A stretch of DNA of 64,000 bases from Flavobacterium sp. 9 (GCF_002754195.1 NZ_PEEU01000001.1:2480001-2544000); one strand, 5' to 3'. Positions 41,200 to 50,039 are shown, numbered from the stretch's first letter. Numbers and translations: made by a program. The notes: generated from the sequence alone by a model not told the origin.

Positions 41200-41688
41200 T
41201 TATTTCTTTTTATTCAAATTTATCATTCTTCTGATAGAATCAACATTTACTTTATTTGCAGGCTTTTCATCAGAAGATTTAGGAGTTTGTTTTATGCCTT
41301 TTTTTGCCTCTTCTTTCTTTATTTTAGCCTCTTTCTTTTCATCAATTTTAACCAGAGAATCTGTTGCTCTTTGATTCTTTGCTAATCGTTTGCTAATTTC
41401 ATCAAACATATCTTTATAGCGTTCATAATCGGCAGCATAATACATATTGTTTTGAGCAAACTGCAAACTATCCACTTTATATTTTTGGAAAATAAATTTA
41501 GTCGGATTTGTTTCATTTGAATCTACCGACATCGGATTTTGATATTTAATAGCTTCCAAAAGAGACAAATCATACATAATATCAATCATCTTTCCTCTCT
41601 CAATAAGTTTTGCAGGTTGTTTTACCAACTCTTTTTTACAACTTACAGAAAGGAACAAAACCAATACTATTAGAATACAATTTTTCAT
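41200..41688 (-). CDS. DUF4296 lipoprotein
   Basis: A 162-aa lipoprotein: MKNCILIVLVLFLSVSC (Cys17) then KKE. The conserved DUF4296 core is MIDIMYDLSLLEAIKY with the later YKVDSLQFAQNNMYYAAD. The C-terminal 60 residues are a Lys/Glu-rich helix (KIDEKKEAKIKKEEAKK). The function is unknown. It is the last of three genes on this strand with dihydroorotase and the Dol-P-Man synthase. Confidence 0.88.
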   Translation of the reverse strand: MKNCILIVLVLFLSVSCKKELVKQPAKLIERGKMIDIMYDLSLLEAIKYQNPMSVDSNETNPTKFIFQKYKVDSLQFAQNNMYYAADYERYKDMFDEISKRLAKNQRATDSLVKIDEKKEAKIKKEEAKKGIKQTPKSSDEKPANKVNVDSIRRMINLNKKK

Positions 41689-41697
41689 TTCAGCTTT

Positions 41698-43038
41698 TTA
41701 TCTATCAAACAATAATCTTTTTCCCGGACGAATATCTTTTACTTTAAAATTATTGTAAACCAATTCACCATTTACAAAAGTATGTGTAATTCTTGATTTA
41801 AAAGTAAAATTTTCAAAAGGAGACCAACCGCATTTTGCAAGAATATTTTCTTGTTTCACACTCCAGGGCAAACTTGGATTTACAATCACTAAATCAGCAA
41901 AATATCCTTCTTTGATAAAACCTCTTTTTTCAATTTTAAAGATTTTAGCAGGATTGTGGCACATTTTCTCCACTATTTTTTCTACCGTAATTTTCCCCTG
42001 ATGATGCGCTTCAAACATCGCCACAACAGCATGTTGCACAAGCGGACCTCCAGAAGGAGCATTCAAGTACGACTGCATTTTTTCTTCCTTAGTATGTGGC
42101 GCATGATCTGTAGCAATTACATCAATACGACCGTCATTTAAGGCTTTCCAAAGCTCAGCTCTGTCGTCGGCCGTTTTTACAGCAGGATTCCATTTAATGA
42201 AATTTCCTTTTGTTTTATAATCTTCATCAGTAAACCAAAGATGGTGAACACAAACCTCAGCAGTAATTTTTTTATCTTCTAATGGAATTTTATTCGTGAA
42301 CAATTCCATTTCTTTCGCAGTCGAAAGATGAAAAATATGCAAACGAGCTCCAGTTTTTTTGGCTAAAGCCACCGCTTTTGAAGACGAAATATAACAAGCT
42401 TCGGCACTACGAATTAAATGGTGCGCCGTTACCGGAACATCATCACCATATTGCTCTTTATAGATTGCAAGATTATTTTGAATCGTAGTTTCATCTTCAC
42501 AATGAACCGCGATTAACATTGGCGTACTTGAAAATATCCTTTCTAAAGTTGCTTCATTATCCACCAACATATTTCCGGTCGAAGAACCTAAAAAGATTTT
42601 AATTCCGGCAACATTCTTAGGATTTGTTTTTAGAACTTCTTCAAGATTATCATTTGTTGCGCCCATCATAAACGAAAAATTCGCAAATGATTTTACCGCT
42701 GCAATTTGATATTTATCTTCAAGGATTTCCTGAGTAACCGCATTCGGAACCGTATTTGGCTGTTCTATAAAAGAAGTAATTCCTCCCGCAACAGCAGCAC
42801 GCGATTCTGATTCGATATCACCTTTGTGCGTTAATCCTGGTTCTCTAAAATGTACCTGATCATCAATTGCGCCCGGCATTAAATAATTTCCTTCGGCATC
42901 AATAACAATACAATCGGATGTTTTTAAGCTAATGCTATCTGAAATTTCAACGATTAAGTCGTTTTCGATCAAAACATCACCTTCAAAAATAGATCCTTCG
43001 TTTACAATTTTGGCATTCTTTATTAAAATCCTGTTCAT
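41698..43038 (-). CDS. pyrC: Dihydroorotase (class I amidohydrolase)
   Basis: A 446-aa zinc amidohydrolase that cyclises carbamoyl aspartate to dihydroorotate in pyrimidine synthesis. Family motifs: VHFREPGLTHKGDIESESRAAVAGG (62-86), the ...VAGIKIFLGSSTGN segment, a late ATDHAPHTKEEK metal-site motif and PSGGP. The usual HxH is QxH here (Gln61-Val-His63). I believe other Bacteroidota share this variant, but I cannot check. It lies 10 bp after the Dol-P-Man synthase gene. Confidence 0.9.
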   Translation of the reverse strand: MNRILIKNAKIVNEGSIFEGDVLIENDLIVEISDSISLKTSDCIVIDAEGNYLMPGAIDDQVHFREPGLTHKGDIESESRAAVAGGITSFIEQPNTVPNAVTQEILEDKYQIAAVKSFANFSFMMGATNDNLEEVLKTNPKNVAGIKIFLGSSTGNMLVDNEATLERIFSSTPMLIAVHCEDETTIQNNLAIYKEQYGDDVPVTAHHLIRSAEACYISSSKAVALAKKTGARLHIFHLSTAKEMELFTNKIPLEDKKITAEVCVHHLWFTDEDYKTKGNFIKWNPAVKTADDRAELWKALNDGRIDVIATDHAPHTKEEKMQSYLNAPSGGPLVQHAVVAMFEAHHQGKITVEKIVEKMCHNPAKIFKIEKRGFIKEGYFADLVIVNPSLPWSVKQENILAKCGWSPFENFTFKSRITHTFVNGELVYNNFKVKDIRPGKRLLFDR

Positions 43039-43048
43039 TACCGTGGTA

Positions 43049-43774
43049 TTATAATGTATTGACTAATTTTTTTAATCTAAGTGAAATCACACCGAGAATT
43101 GCTTCCTTAATAATGGCATTGCTCATTTTTGAAACTCCTTTGGTTCTATCTGTAAAGATAATTGGAACCTCTTTAATTTCAAAACCTCCGCAATAAGTCC
43201 TGTACTTCATTTCGATTTGGAAGGCATATCCAACAAATTTAATTTTGTTTAGATTTATTTTTTCTAATACTTCTCTTTTATAACAAACAAAACCGGCTGT
43301 GGCATCATGAATTTTCATTCCGGTTATAAATTTTACATAAACTGATGCAAAATAAGACATTAAAACTCGGCTTAAAGGCCAGTTTACAACGTTTACACCT
43401 GTAACATAACGAGATCCAATAGCTAAATCTGCGCCTCCAAAATGACAGGCGTCAAACAATTTTTCAAGATCATTGGGGTTGTGTGAAAAATCAGCATCCA
43501 TCTCGAAAATAAATTCATATTTACGTTCCAACGCCCATTTAAAACCATGAACATAAGCGGTTCCTAAACCAGATTTTTTGGCTCTTTGCTCTAAAAATAA
43601 TCTTTCAGGAAATTCTTCCTGTAATGCAATCACCTTATTAGCAGTGTGATCAGGCGAATTATCATCAATTATCAAAAGATGAAAAGACTTATGTTGCGAT
43701 AGTACAGCTCTAACTATACTTTCAATATTTTCAATTTCGTTATAAGTGGGAATTATGACAATACAATCATTCAT
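43049..43774 (-). CDS. Polyprenol monophosphomannose synthase (GT2)
   Basis: A 241-aa family 2 glycosyltransferase of the DPM1 type. IPTYNEIENIESIV at the start, DDNSPDHTA, and the donor-metal motif EMDADFSHNP are characteristic. It transfers mannose from GDP-mannose to a polyprenyl phosphate at the inner membrane for later O-mannosylation. It has no C-terminal membrane helices. It is the first gene of a three-gene unit with the dihydroorotase gene. Confidence 0.9.
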   Translation of the reverse strand: MNDCIVIIPTYNEIENIESIVRAVLSQHKSFHLLIIDDNSPDHTANKVIALQEEFPERLFLEQRAKKSGLGTAYVHGFKWALERKYEFIFEMDADFSHNPNDLEKLFDACHFGGADLAIGSRYVTGVNVVNWPLSRVLMSYFASVYVKFITGMKIHDATAGFVCYKREVLEKINLNKIKFVGYAFQIEMKYRTYCGGFEIKEVPIIFTDRTKGVSKMSNAIIKEAILGVISLRLKKLVNTL

Positions 43775-43796
43775 TTTTCTTGGGTAATTTCACCGC

Positions 43797-43804
43797 AAAA
43801 GTAA
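43797..43804 (-). promoter_or_regulatory. -7 element of the Dol-P-Man synthase unit
   Basis: TACTTTTG on the minus strand, an exact match 23 bp before the ATG. No TTG at normal spacing. Confidence 0.5.
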
Positions 43805-43848
43805 ACTTTTTATGGCATTTGATTCATAATAAATATATAATAAAAGTA

Positions 43849-43873
43849 TTGATACAAAAAATTACTAATTTTG
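43849..43873 (+). promoter_or_regulatory. Promoter of the DUF4271 gene, likely leaderless
   Basis: TAATTTTG (43866-43873) with a TTG 14 bp before it (43849-43851, short spacing). The ATG at 43882 is only 9 bases after the -7 element, where transcription should begin. Confidence 0.5.
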
Positions 43874-43881
43874 TGATCGTT

Positions 43882-44574
43882 ATGATTGAACACCTTCACC
43901 CCCGAATACTAGAGAACAAAGACTGGGCAACACTTTTATTTGTGTTGACTTTTGCCATTGTTGCTATGACTAAATCAGCTTATGAAACTAGATTTAGCGA
44001 ATTCAGTAAGCTTATTTTTTCTGATAAATACGCAAAAATTTATCGTGATAATAATCATTTGAAAAGCAGTTTTACGGTTGGTTTGTTTTTTGTACAAATA
44101 ATATCGTACGCATTTTTCATTCAGCTTACGATGCATATTTTTTCGCAAAATCCTAAAACCGGAGCTTATGGCATCTTAAAAACGGATTGGATTTTATTTA
44201 TTCAGATTGCCACATTTTTACTTTATTTCATTCTGGCGAAGTATTTAATCGAAAAAATTGTCGCTGCTTCCTTCAACATCGACGAATTTATGGAGCTTTT
44301 TAACTTACAAAAAGTTACATATCGAACATATATTGGCATTTTAATCCTTCCTATTAATGCTGTTTTGTTCTATTATGACAATATTCCAAAAACTATACCC
44401 CTCGTTATCATAGGTATTTCGCTGTGTATTAGTCTCTACTCGTATTTTATTTCAATAAAAACGTATCAAAACGTAATAATCGGTAAGTTATTTTATTTTA
44501 TTTTATATCTTTGCGCTCTTGAAATAGCCCCTTATTATTTTCTTTATTATTGGATTACAAAAGGGAGTGCTTAG
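43882..44574 (+). CDS. DUF4271 membrane protein
   Basis: A 230-aa inner-membrane protein with about six helices, of the Bacteroidota-specific DUF4271 family (the N-terminal ENKDWATLLFVLTFAIVA and FSEFSKLIFSDKYAKIY are typical). The function is unknown, but the gene next to it is regularly hemD-like. The longest frame begins at a TTG at 43780 that runs across two promoters; the ATG at 43882 is chosen. Confidence 0.85.
   Translation: MIEHLHPRILENKDWATLLFVLTFAIVAMTKSAYETRFSEFSKLIFSDKYAKIYRDNNHLKSSFTVGLFFVQIISYAFFIQLTMHIFSQNPKTGAYGILKTDWILFIQIATFLLYFILAKYLIEKIVAASFNIDEFMELFNLQKVTYRTYIGILILPINAVLFYYDNIPKTIPLVIIGISLCISLYSYFISIKTYQNVIIGKLFYFILYLCALEIAPYYFLYYWITKGSA
44506..44513 (+). promoter_or_regulatory. 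Internal -7 element before hemD-like gene
   Basis: TATCTTTG inside the last codons of the DUF4271 gene, 75 bp before the hemD-like ATG. It could give the second gene extra transcription. Confidence 0.35.
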
Positions 44575-44588
44575 AAAATGTTTATAAT

Positions 44589-45338
44589 ATGAAAGTGAAA
44601 ACAATTTTGGTGTCACAGCCTGAACCTAAAGTGGAGAATTCTCCTTACTTTGAGCTCCAACAAAAACACAAAATAAAAATTGATTTCAGACCATTTATTC
44701 ATGTGGAAGGGGTTAATGCAAAAGAGATTAGATTGCAAAAAATCGATCTTAATCATTACACTGCGATAATTTTGACAAGCCGTAATGCGGTGGATCATTT
44801 TTTTAGAGTGGCGGATGAAATGCGTTATAAAGTCCCTGAAGGATTGAAGTATTTCTGCCAATCAGAAGCAGTTGCATTTTACTTGCAAAAGTATGTAGTG
44901 TACAGAAAGCGTAAAATTTATGTGGGAGCAAAAGACTTTGCTGATTTATCTCCATTGATAAAAAAGTACAAAGACGAAAAATTCTTACTTCCGGCATCTG
45001 ACCAATTAAACGCAGATGCACCTATTACCTTAAATAATCTAAAGGTAGATTGGACACAAGCCGTATTTTACAAAACTGTAATGAGCGACTTATCTGATTT
45101 AGCAGATGTTTATTATGATGTTTTAGCATTTTTTAGCCCAACTGGAATAAAATCATTGTTTAAAAACTTCCCTGATTTTAAACAAAACGAAACTAGAATT
45201 GCTGTTTTTGGAAGCACAACTCAAAAAGAAGCTTTGGATTATGGTTTAAGAATCGATATTCTTGCTCCAACTCCTGAAACACCTTCTATGACAATGGCTC
45301 TTGAAAAATACATCGCCGAAGCAAACAAAGGAAAATAA
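44589..45338 (+). CDS. hemD: Uroporphyrinogen-III synthase-like protein
   Basis: A 249-aa protein of the HemD fold: two domains, with TAIILTSRNAVDHFFRVADE in the first half and FFSPTGIKSLFKNFPDF and AVFGSTTQKEALDYG in the second. HemD closes hydroxymethylbilane to uroporphyrinogen III in haem synthesis; sequence conservation in this family is always low. The frame could start at 44550, but homologs begin MKVKTILVSQPEP, at ATG 44589. It follows DUF4271 by 14 bp. Confidence 0.85.
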   Translation: MKVKTILVSQPEPKVENSPYFELQQKHKIKIDFRPFIHVEGVNAKEIRLQKIDLNHYTAIILTSRNAVDHFFRVADEMRYKVPEGLKYFCQSEAVAFYLQKYVVYRKRKIYVGAKDFADLSPLIKKYKDEKFLLPASDQLNADAPITLNNLKVDWTQAVFYKTVMSDLSDLADVYYDVLAFFSPTGIKSLFKNFPDFKQNETRIAVFGSTTQKEALDYGLRIDILAPTPETPSMTMALEKYIAEANKGK

Positions 45339-45369
45339 AACCTTAAGAAATAAACAATATTTAAATTCC

Positions 45370-45409
45370 AAATTCCAAATTAATCACTTGGGATTTGGAA
45401 TTTTTCTTT
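45370..45409 (+). terminator. Terminator after hemD-like gene
   Basis: An 11-bp perfect stem AAATTCCAAAT / ATTTGGAATTT with a 12-nt loop and a T-rich tail. The AATTCCAAA word also makes the leuS terminator, so it is a recurring hairpin type. Confidence 0.65.
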
Positions 45410-45439
45410 TTACAGCATTTTGAAAATTTGCGACTGACG

Positions 45440-45472
45440 ATCTTTGTCAAAGTTTAAAACTTTGACAAAGAT
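45440..45472. repeat. Solo copy of the ATCTTTGTCAAAGTT palindrome
   Basis: A perfect 15-bp inverted repeat with a 3-nt loop, the same sequence as the inner palindrome of the phoB-phoR element (31238-31270). Here it stands without the outer arms. Confidence 0.75.
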
Positions 45473-45512
45473 TTAAAACAACAGATTTACATTCAATTAA
45501 AAGTTTTATCAT

Positions 45513-45520
45513 TAAATTTG
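45513..45520 (+). promoter_or_regulatory. -7 element of the Lrp-type regulator gene
   Basis: TAAATTTG, an exact TAnnTTTG match, 51 bp before the ATG. Confidence 0.45.
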
Positions 45521-45570
45521 ATTTCTAACTAAAACCAAATCACTAAAATTAGTTTCAAATTACAACTCTT

Positions 45571-46041
45571 ATGAAAATCAACTCCCTTTTAATTGAAATC
45601 GACGGTATCGACAAAGAAATTCTTCGCTATTTAATGGACGATGCCCGAAAACCAATTTTGCAAATCGCCAACAAAATAGGAATTTCAGGAGCCGCAATTC
45701 ATCAGCGTTTAAAAAAACTGGAACAATCCGGAGTAATTTCAGGATCAAAATTTACTGTAAACCCAAAAGTTCTTGGCTATAACACAATGGCGTTTATTGG
45801 TGTTTACCTGGATAAAGCTTCCCGAAACTCTGAAGCCGTAAAAGATTTAAAGAAAATCCCAGAAGTTCTGGAATGTCATTATACTACAGGAAACTGGTCT
45901 GTTTTGATTAAAATCATTTGTCGCGATAACGAACATCTTATGCAGCTTTTAAATACTAAAATTCAAGCCATAGAAGGTGTTTCCAGAACTGAAACCTTTA
46001 TTTCGTTAGATCAACAGATTGACAGACAAATTCAGCTTTAG
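45571..46041 (+). CDS. Lrp/AsnC family transcriptional regulator
   Basis: A 156-aa regulator: N-terminal helix-turn-helix (DKEILRYLMDDARKPILQIA, then GISGAAIHQRLKKLEQSGVI) and a C-terminal RAM/ACT-like effector domain (FIGVYLDKASRNSEAVKDL, LECHYTTGNWSVLIKIICRD). It likely senses an amino acid. No target can be read from this site; it stands alone. Confidence 0.92.
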   Translation: MKINSLLIEIDGIDKEILRYLMDDARKPILQIANKIGISGAAIHQRLKKLEQSGVISGSKFTVNPKVLGYNTMAFIGVYLDKASRNSEAVKDLKKIPEVLECHYTTGNWSVLIKIICRDNEHLMQLLNTKIQAIEGVSRTETFISLDQQIDRQIQL

Positions 46042-46091
46042 GAATTAGATAATGTGACAATTTGATAATTAGATAATTTGCTTGAAAATTT

Positions 46092-46364
46092 ATGACCAAC
46101 ATTAAATCTGAAGTTAAAACGATATTATTTTTTACATTTTATATTGCAATAACTATTTTCGTCGGAAGCGTTGAAACTGGCAGCCCACACGGTCCTGGTT
46201 TTAGCAGTATTTTATTTTTACTACTAATTCCAATAAGCATAATCTACAGCGTAATACTTCTTTACAAATTTTTCAAAACTGAAAACAAAGAATATCTAAA
46301 TTCTATTTACATCATATCAGGAATATGGATTTTGATATTCATCACGTTAACATTCTATAATTAA
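46092..46364 (+). CDS. Small three-span membrane protein
   Basis: A 90-aa protein with three hydrophobic helices (about 8-25, 37-57 and 70-88). Between the first two lies a GSVETGSPHGPG loop. No family recognised. It follows the Lrp gene by 50 bp and ends at a hairpin terminator. Confidence 0.65.
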   Translation: MTNIKSEVKTILFFTFYIAITIFVGSVETGSPHGPGFSSILFLLLIPISIIYSVILLYKFFKTENKEYLNSIYIISGIWILIFITLTFYN

Positions 46365-46369
46365 AACAA

Positions 46370-46402
46370 AAACCCGACAAGTTTTAAAAACCTGTCGGGT
46401 TT
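46370..46402 (+). terminator. AAACCCGACA-type terminator hairpin
   Basis: A 10-bp perfect stem AAACCCGACA / TGTCGGGTTT; near-identical to the hairpin after fbp (19786-19817). The T tail is short on this strand. Confidence 0.55.
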
Positions 46403-46451
46403 GCTATTAATTATCTAATTGGCTAATTTTCTAATTGGCTAATTAAAAGAA

Positions 46452-47144
46452 TTAATCTCTCCTATTATTACTTCCTGCGTAAATCGAAATATAGTACAAC
46501 AACGTTGCAATTGATCCGATAGCCGCAACAAGATAAGTTCTTGCAGCCCATTTAAGAGCGTCTTTTGCTCCCGCTTGTTCTTCTTGTGTTAACATGTGTT
46601 TATTTTCTAACCAAGCCAAAGCACGATTACTTGCATCGTATTCTACAGGCAAAGTAATAATCGAAAACAAAGTCGTCACAGCAAAAAGCACGATTCCTAT
46701 TAACAACAATTGAGGAAACACCTGAATCATTAAAATTCCCGCTAATAGAATCCATTGCATAAAATTTGATGCAACGCTTACAATTGGAACCAATTTCGAA
46801 CGCATCGTCAGCCATTCATAACCTACAGAATGCTGCACTGCGTGACCACATTCATGAGCCGCAACAGCTGCTGCAGCCGCATTGCGATGATTATAAACTG
46901 CTTCGCTTAAATTTACTGTTTTATCACTTGGATTATAATGATCTGTCAATTGTCCCGGAGTCGAAATCACACGAACATCAGTAATACCGTTATCCGCTAA
47001 CATTTTCTCGGCAATTTCAGCACCGCTCATTCCGTTTCTTAATTGCAGTTTAGAATACAATTCGAATTTGCTTTTTAGTTGTGAACTTACCAGCCAACTA
47101 AACAACATTATAGCTCCGGCAATAATTAAATATCCCATTCCCAT
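46452..47144 (-). CDS. YugP-type membrane zinc metallopeptidase
   Basis: A 230-aa membrane protein of the neutral zinc metallopeptidase 2 (YugP) family. The zinc motif is AAHECGHAVQH, with the third ligand probably in ...PVEYDASNRAL. Membrane helices near 5-20, 120-165 and the C-terminus. The frame extends to a GTG at 47168, but ATG 47144 (or the Met two codons later) fits the family, and TAACTTTA at 47175-47182 looks like its -7 element. The substrate is unknown. Confidence 0.88.
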   Translation of the reverse strand: MGMGYLIIAGAIMLFSWLVSSQLKSKFELYSKLQLRNGMSGAEIAEKMLADNGITDVRVISTPGQLTDHYNPSDKTVNLSEAVYNHRNAAAAAVAAHECGHAVQHSVGYEWLTMRSKLVPIVSVASNFMQWILLAGILMIQVFPQLLLIGIVLFAVTTLFSIITLPVEYDASNRALAWLENKHMLTQEEQAGAKDALKWAARTYLVAAIGSIATLLYYISIYAGSNNRRD

Positions 47145-47241
47145 ATCTTTATATTTTTTTGATTGCACATTTAAAGTTACAAAACAAACAACAATTTCTG
47201 AACCAATTTAAAAAAATGTCATTTTGTCACTCAAAGTCAGT

Positions 47242-47877
47242 CTAATTCAAAAGATTATTCTTCAACAGAAACGCTATTAATTCGGCTACATTTTTAGTCT
47301 TATACTTTTGCAAAATATTACGTCGATGTGTTTGTACCGTTAGGAAACTTAGAAACAATTCATCGGCAATTTCCTGAGTCGATTTACCTTTTGACAATAA
47401 TAGAGTAATATCTTTTTCCCTTCGGCTTAAGCTCGGAATTCGCTCTAAATCTTCGGAGAATGGCTGACTAATAATAGTTTTTACTTCATCACTAAAAACA
47501 ATTTCTCCCTCGATCGCTGTATCAATACATCTTTTAAACTCTTCAAATGAAGCACTTTTAAGAATATATCCATTTCCTCCATTTTGAATGAATTGCATAA
47601 CCAAACTTCTTTCTGATTGGCTGCTCATCCCGATAACAATCATTTTAGGATACTTTTTTTTAATTATTTTACAAAGATCAACTCCATTTATAACAGGCAG
47701 AAAAATATCCATTAAAATCAAATCAACTTCGTTAACCTCAATATAATCTATAAGCTTCACCCCTGTTGCTAGTTTTTCTACAACCTCAACAGAATTAAAA
47801 TCAGACAATAATCCTGAAATTCCTGAAACCACAATTGGATGATCGTCTACGATTACGGTTTTATAAATCTTACCCAT
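47242..47877 (-). CDS. NarL/LuxR-family response regulator
   Basis: A 211-aa regulator. Receiver domain with DDHP (11-14) and phospho-acceptor Asp57 (LILMDIFLP), and C-terminal LuxR-type helix-turn-helix (SRREKDITLLLSKGKSTQEIADELFLS, then VQTHRRNILQKY). Its ATG overlaps the end of the kinase gene by 8 bp, so it is made with that kinase. A perfect palindrome of the NarL 7-2-7 form lies upstream of the pair (49933-49950). Confidence 0.93.
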   Translation of the reverse strand: MGKIYKTVIVDDHPIVVSGISGLLSDFNSVEVVEKLATGVKLIDYIEVNEVDLILMDIFLPVINGVDLCKIIKKKYPKMIVIGMSSQSERSLVMQFIQNGGNGYILKSASFEEFKRCIDTAIEGEIVFSDEVKTIISQPFSEDLERIPSLSRREKDITLLLSKGKSTQEIADELFLSFLTVQTHRRNILQKYKTKNVAELIAFLLKNNLLN

Positions 47878-49873
47878 TTAAAATCTCGTTTTTTACTTTT
47901 AATTCAATGTAAACAGAAGTTCCTTTATTTTCGACGCTTTCTATTTCTAATTTACCATTCAAAAACCCTACACGATTTTTTATGTTTTTTAACCCCATTC
48001 CGCTTTTACTTTCCGAAACATTAAATCCAATTCCATTATCTTCAACCGTAATAAAAAAAGTTTCTTTGTTCTGAGAACAAGAGACCAAAATTTGAGATGC
48101 ATTTGCATATTTTAGAGCATTATTCAACAATTCCTGAATAATTCTGTAGATTACAATTTCGTAGTTTTTAGGCAAATGAGATTCTTTAATTAAATACTGA
48201 AACTCAATACTGGTTTTTACATTTGAATTTGCCATACACAAATCACGCAACGCATATTCCAAGCTCAATTTAAGCAAACTTTCCGGCATTAAATTCTGTG
48301 AAATATTTCTCAGTTCTCTAATAGAATCATCTAACAAAACACCAACTTCGGCAGTACTTAAGGCATTTTCTTTTCCCGCCAGTTTCAAATGAATTTTTAA
48401 ACCTGAGAGCATACTTCCGAGTCCATCATGTAAATCTCTTGCAATTCGTCTTCTTTCTACCTCTTCTCCTTCGACTAAGGCATTTGAAACCGATAATTTT
48501 TGCTGATTTTCCAATGCTGTTAATTCTTGTTGGTGATTGATTTCTTTTTGAAAACTCAGCTTCTTTTGGTTCTTATTCAAAATCCACAAAAACAAAACGA
48601 TCAGAAACAAAAGAATCGACAAAACAGCAAAAAGAACTGAATTCAGACGATTATTATTTACCAACAATGCGGCTTTTTCGTTTTGCGATTGAAGCAAGGT
48701 TATTTTTTTCTCGTTTTCGGCTTTTTTATATTTTGCTTCTAATTCTACGATTTCACTTTTAAATTTAGTATCATTTAAACTATCATTAATAACACTATAT
48801 TTATTCGAATAAAAATAGGCTTTGTCATAGTCTTTGAGCGCATTATAAACTTTTGACAACTCATTATAGTAGTTCTTTTTATCTACAACAAAAGGTGTAT
48901 TCTTTAAGAGATATTCCAGATTGTCTTTTGCTTTTCCGTAATTTTTTAATTTAAAATACACTTCATATTCCGGAAATTTCAATCGGTTTAAGGCAATCAG
49001 ATTTTGATGTTTTTCCGCAGATTTAATCCCTTTTTCAAAACTCTTTAAAGCTTCTGAAAACTTATTTTGTTTGGCATAATATATCCCTTCCGAATAAAAA
49101 TAAGAATCATTTAAATTGGATTCAGGGAATTTTTCCAGTTTAGAATATGCTTTATCCAGCACTTTTTTTGCATCATAAAAATGCTTTAACTCTACAAGGT
49201 TTTCGGCATTAATAATATAGGTTTCCATTTTAGATTCTACAAGCGTAGGTGATCTTTTAGTAGCTTTTTCGATATAATCTTGAGCTTCATTCAAATATTC
49301 GCTTGCCTTTTGACGCTCATTATTATTCATCAAAATAATTGCAACTGCTTTATACAAACCACTTACAAGTTCATAATCCTGACTTTTTTTAGCAATCGGA
49401 ATGGCTTCATTAACCAATAATTTCATGTAGCCCTTTTCATTATTTTTTCGCTGCTGCATAATACCATAATTCTGCAGCACAATTGCACGCAATCTGTAAG
49501 CTTCGGTATTATTGTACTTCTTTAATTTGGCATTAGCTTCTAACAATGATTTTTCGAAACCATCGACATCGCCTTTTTCTAAAAAGCTATATGAATTATA
49601 ATAAATCGATGCGTCTTTTAAAAAAGGAAATTTAGTCTTTAACCTATTAGCCTCTTTTAGATATTCTTTTGATTTATTAGCGTCCTGAATCATCAAATAC
49701 AATTTAGACAATCTAAAACTATAAAGACTTTTTATACTATCAGAATGTGTATTTTTTGTAATTCGCGCAATGCTGTCTATATAAACTCTATCATCGTCTA
49801 ATGAAAGAATAACCTGTGAATGCGAAAGGGTTGAAAAAAGGAAAAAAAGTAGAAACTGGTAAATTTTCTTCAT
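47870..49873 (-). CDS. TPR-containing sensor histidine kinase (NarX/DesK type)
   Basis: A 667-aa kinase. Signal peptide 1-19, periplasmic tetratricopeptide-like repeats about 40-360 (for example FSEALKSFEKGIKSAEKH), a coiled coil, one membrane helix about 403-425 (NSVLFAVLSILLFLIVLFLW), then a HisKA_3 dimerisation helix with ERRRIARDLHDGLGSMLSGL (phospho-His in RDLHD) and the ATPase domain (DNGIGFNVSESKSGMGLKNI). It works with the overlapping response regulator. The stimulus is unknown; the divergent small lipoprotein is a likely target. Confidence 0.92.
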   Translation of the reverse strand: MKKIYQFLLFFLFSTLSHSQVILSLDDDRVYIDSIARITKNTHSDSIKSLYSFRLSKLYLMIQDANKSKEYLKEANRLKTKFPFLKDASIYYNSYSFLEKGDVDGFEKSLLEANAKLKKYNNTEAYRLRAIVLQNYGIMQQRKNNEKGYMKLLVNEAIPIAKKSQDYELVSGLYKAVAIILMNNNERQKASEYLNEAQDYIEKATKRSPTLVESKMETYIINAENLVELKHFYDAKKVLDKAYSKLEKFPESNLNDSYFYSEGIYYAKQNKFSEALKSFEKGIKSAEKHQNLIALNRLKFPEYEVYFKLKNYGKAKDNLEYLLKNTPFVVDKKNYYNELSKVYNALKDYDKAYFYSNKYSVINDSLNDTKFKSEIVELEAKYKKAENEKKITLLQSQNEKAALLVNNNRLNSVLFAVLSILLFLIVLFLWILNKNQKKLSFQKEINHQQELTALENQQKLSVSNALVEGEEVERRRIARDLHDGLGSMLSGLKIHLKLAGKENALSTAEVGVLLDDSIRELRNISQNLMPESLLKLSLEYALRDLCMANSNVKTSIEFQYLIKESHLPKNYEIVIYRIIQELLNNALKYANASQILVSCSQNKETFFITVEDNGIGFNVSESKSGMGLKNIKNRVGFLNGKLEIESVENKGTSVYIELKVKNEILNG

Positions 49874-49887
49874 GAATTGCGTTTTTT

Positions 49888-49916
49888 CAAATTTATTAAA
49901 ATTAAAAATGTTTCAA
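49888..49916 (-). promoter_or_regulatory. Promoter of the two-component pair
   Basis: On the minus strand: TTG (49914-49916), 18 bp, TAAATTTG (49888-49895); full match. The palindrome centre lies about 60 bp before the predicted transcript start, a common activator position. Confidence 0.65.
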
Positions 49917-49932
49917 AAAAATTCAACGCTTT

Positions 49933-49973
49933 TTACCTGATATCAGGTAATACAAAATACACTTTATCAGGTA
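49933..49973. promoter_or_regulatory. Palindromic operator TTACCTGATATCAGGTAA with half-site
   Basis: A perfect 18-bp palindrome (49933-49950) followed 24 bp on by a lone half, ATCAGGTA (49966-49973), that abuts the -33 element of the lipoprotein promoter. The inner form TACCTGA-TA-TCAGGTA has the heptamer-2-heptamer layout of NarL sites. It lies between divergent promoters for the NarL-type pair and the lipoprotein. Confidence 0.75.
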
Positions 49974-50004
49974 TTGCCCTCTCTTTTGTTTGCCTCTAAT
50001 TTTG
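49974..50004 (+). promoter_or_regulatory. Promoter of the divergent lipoprotein gene
   Basis: TTG (49974-49976), 20 bp, TAATTTTG (49997-50004); full match, 36 bp before the ATG. Confidence 0.65.
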
Positions 50005-50039
50005 TTTGAAATGAATAATTAATTAATAAAAAAAATATT

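Noticed and set aside
43780..43881. Upstream extension of the DUF4271 gene
   Set aside because: It crosses the divergent promoter of the Dol-P-Man synthase unit and its own -7 element, and the residues do not look like the family.
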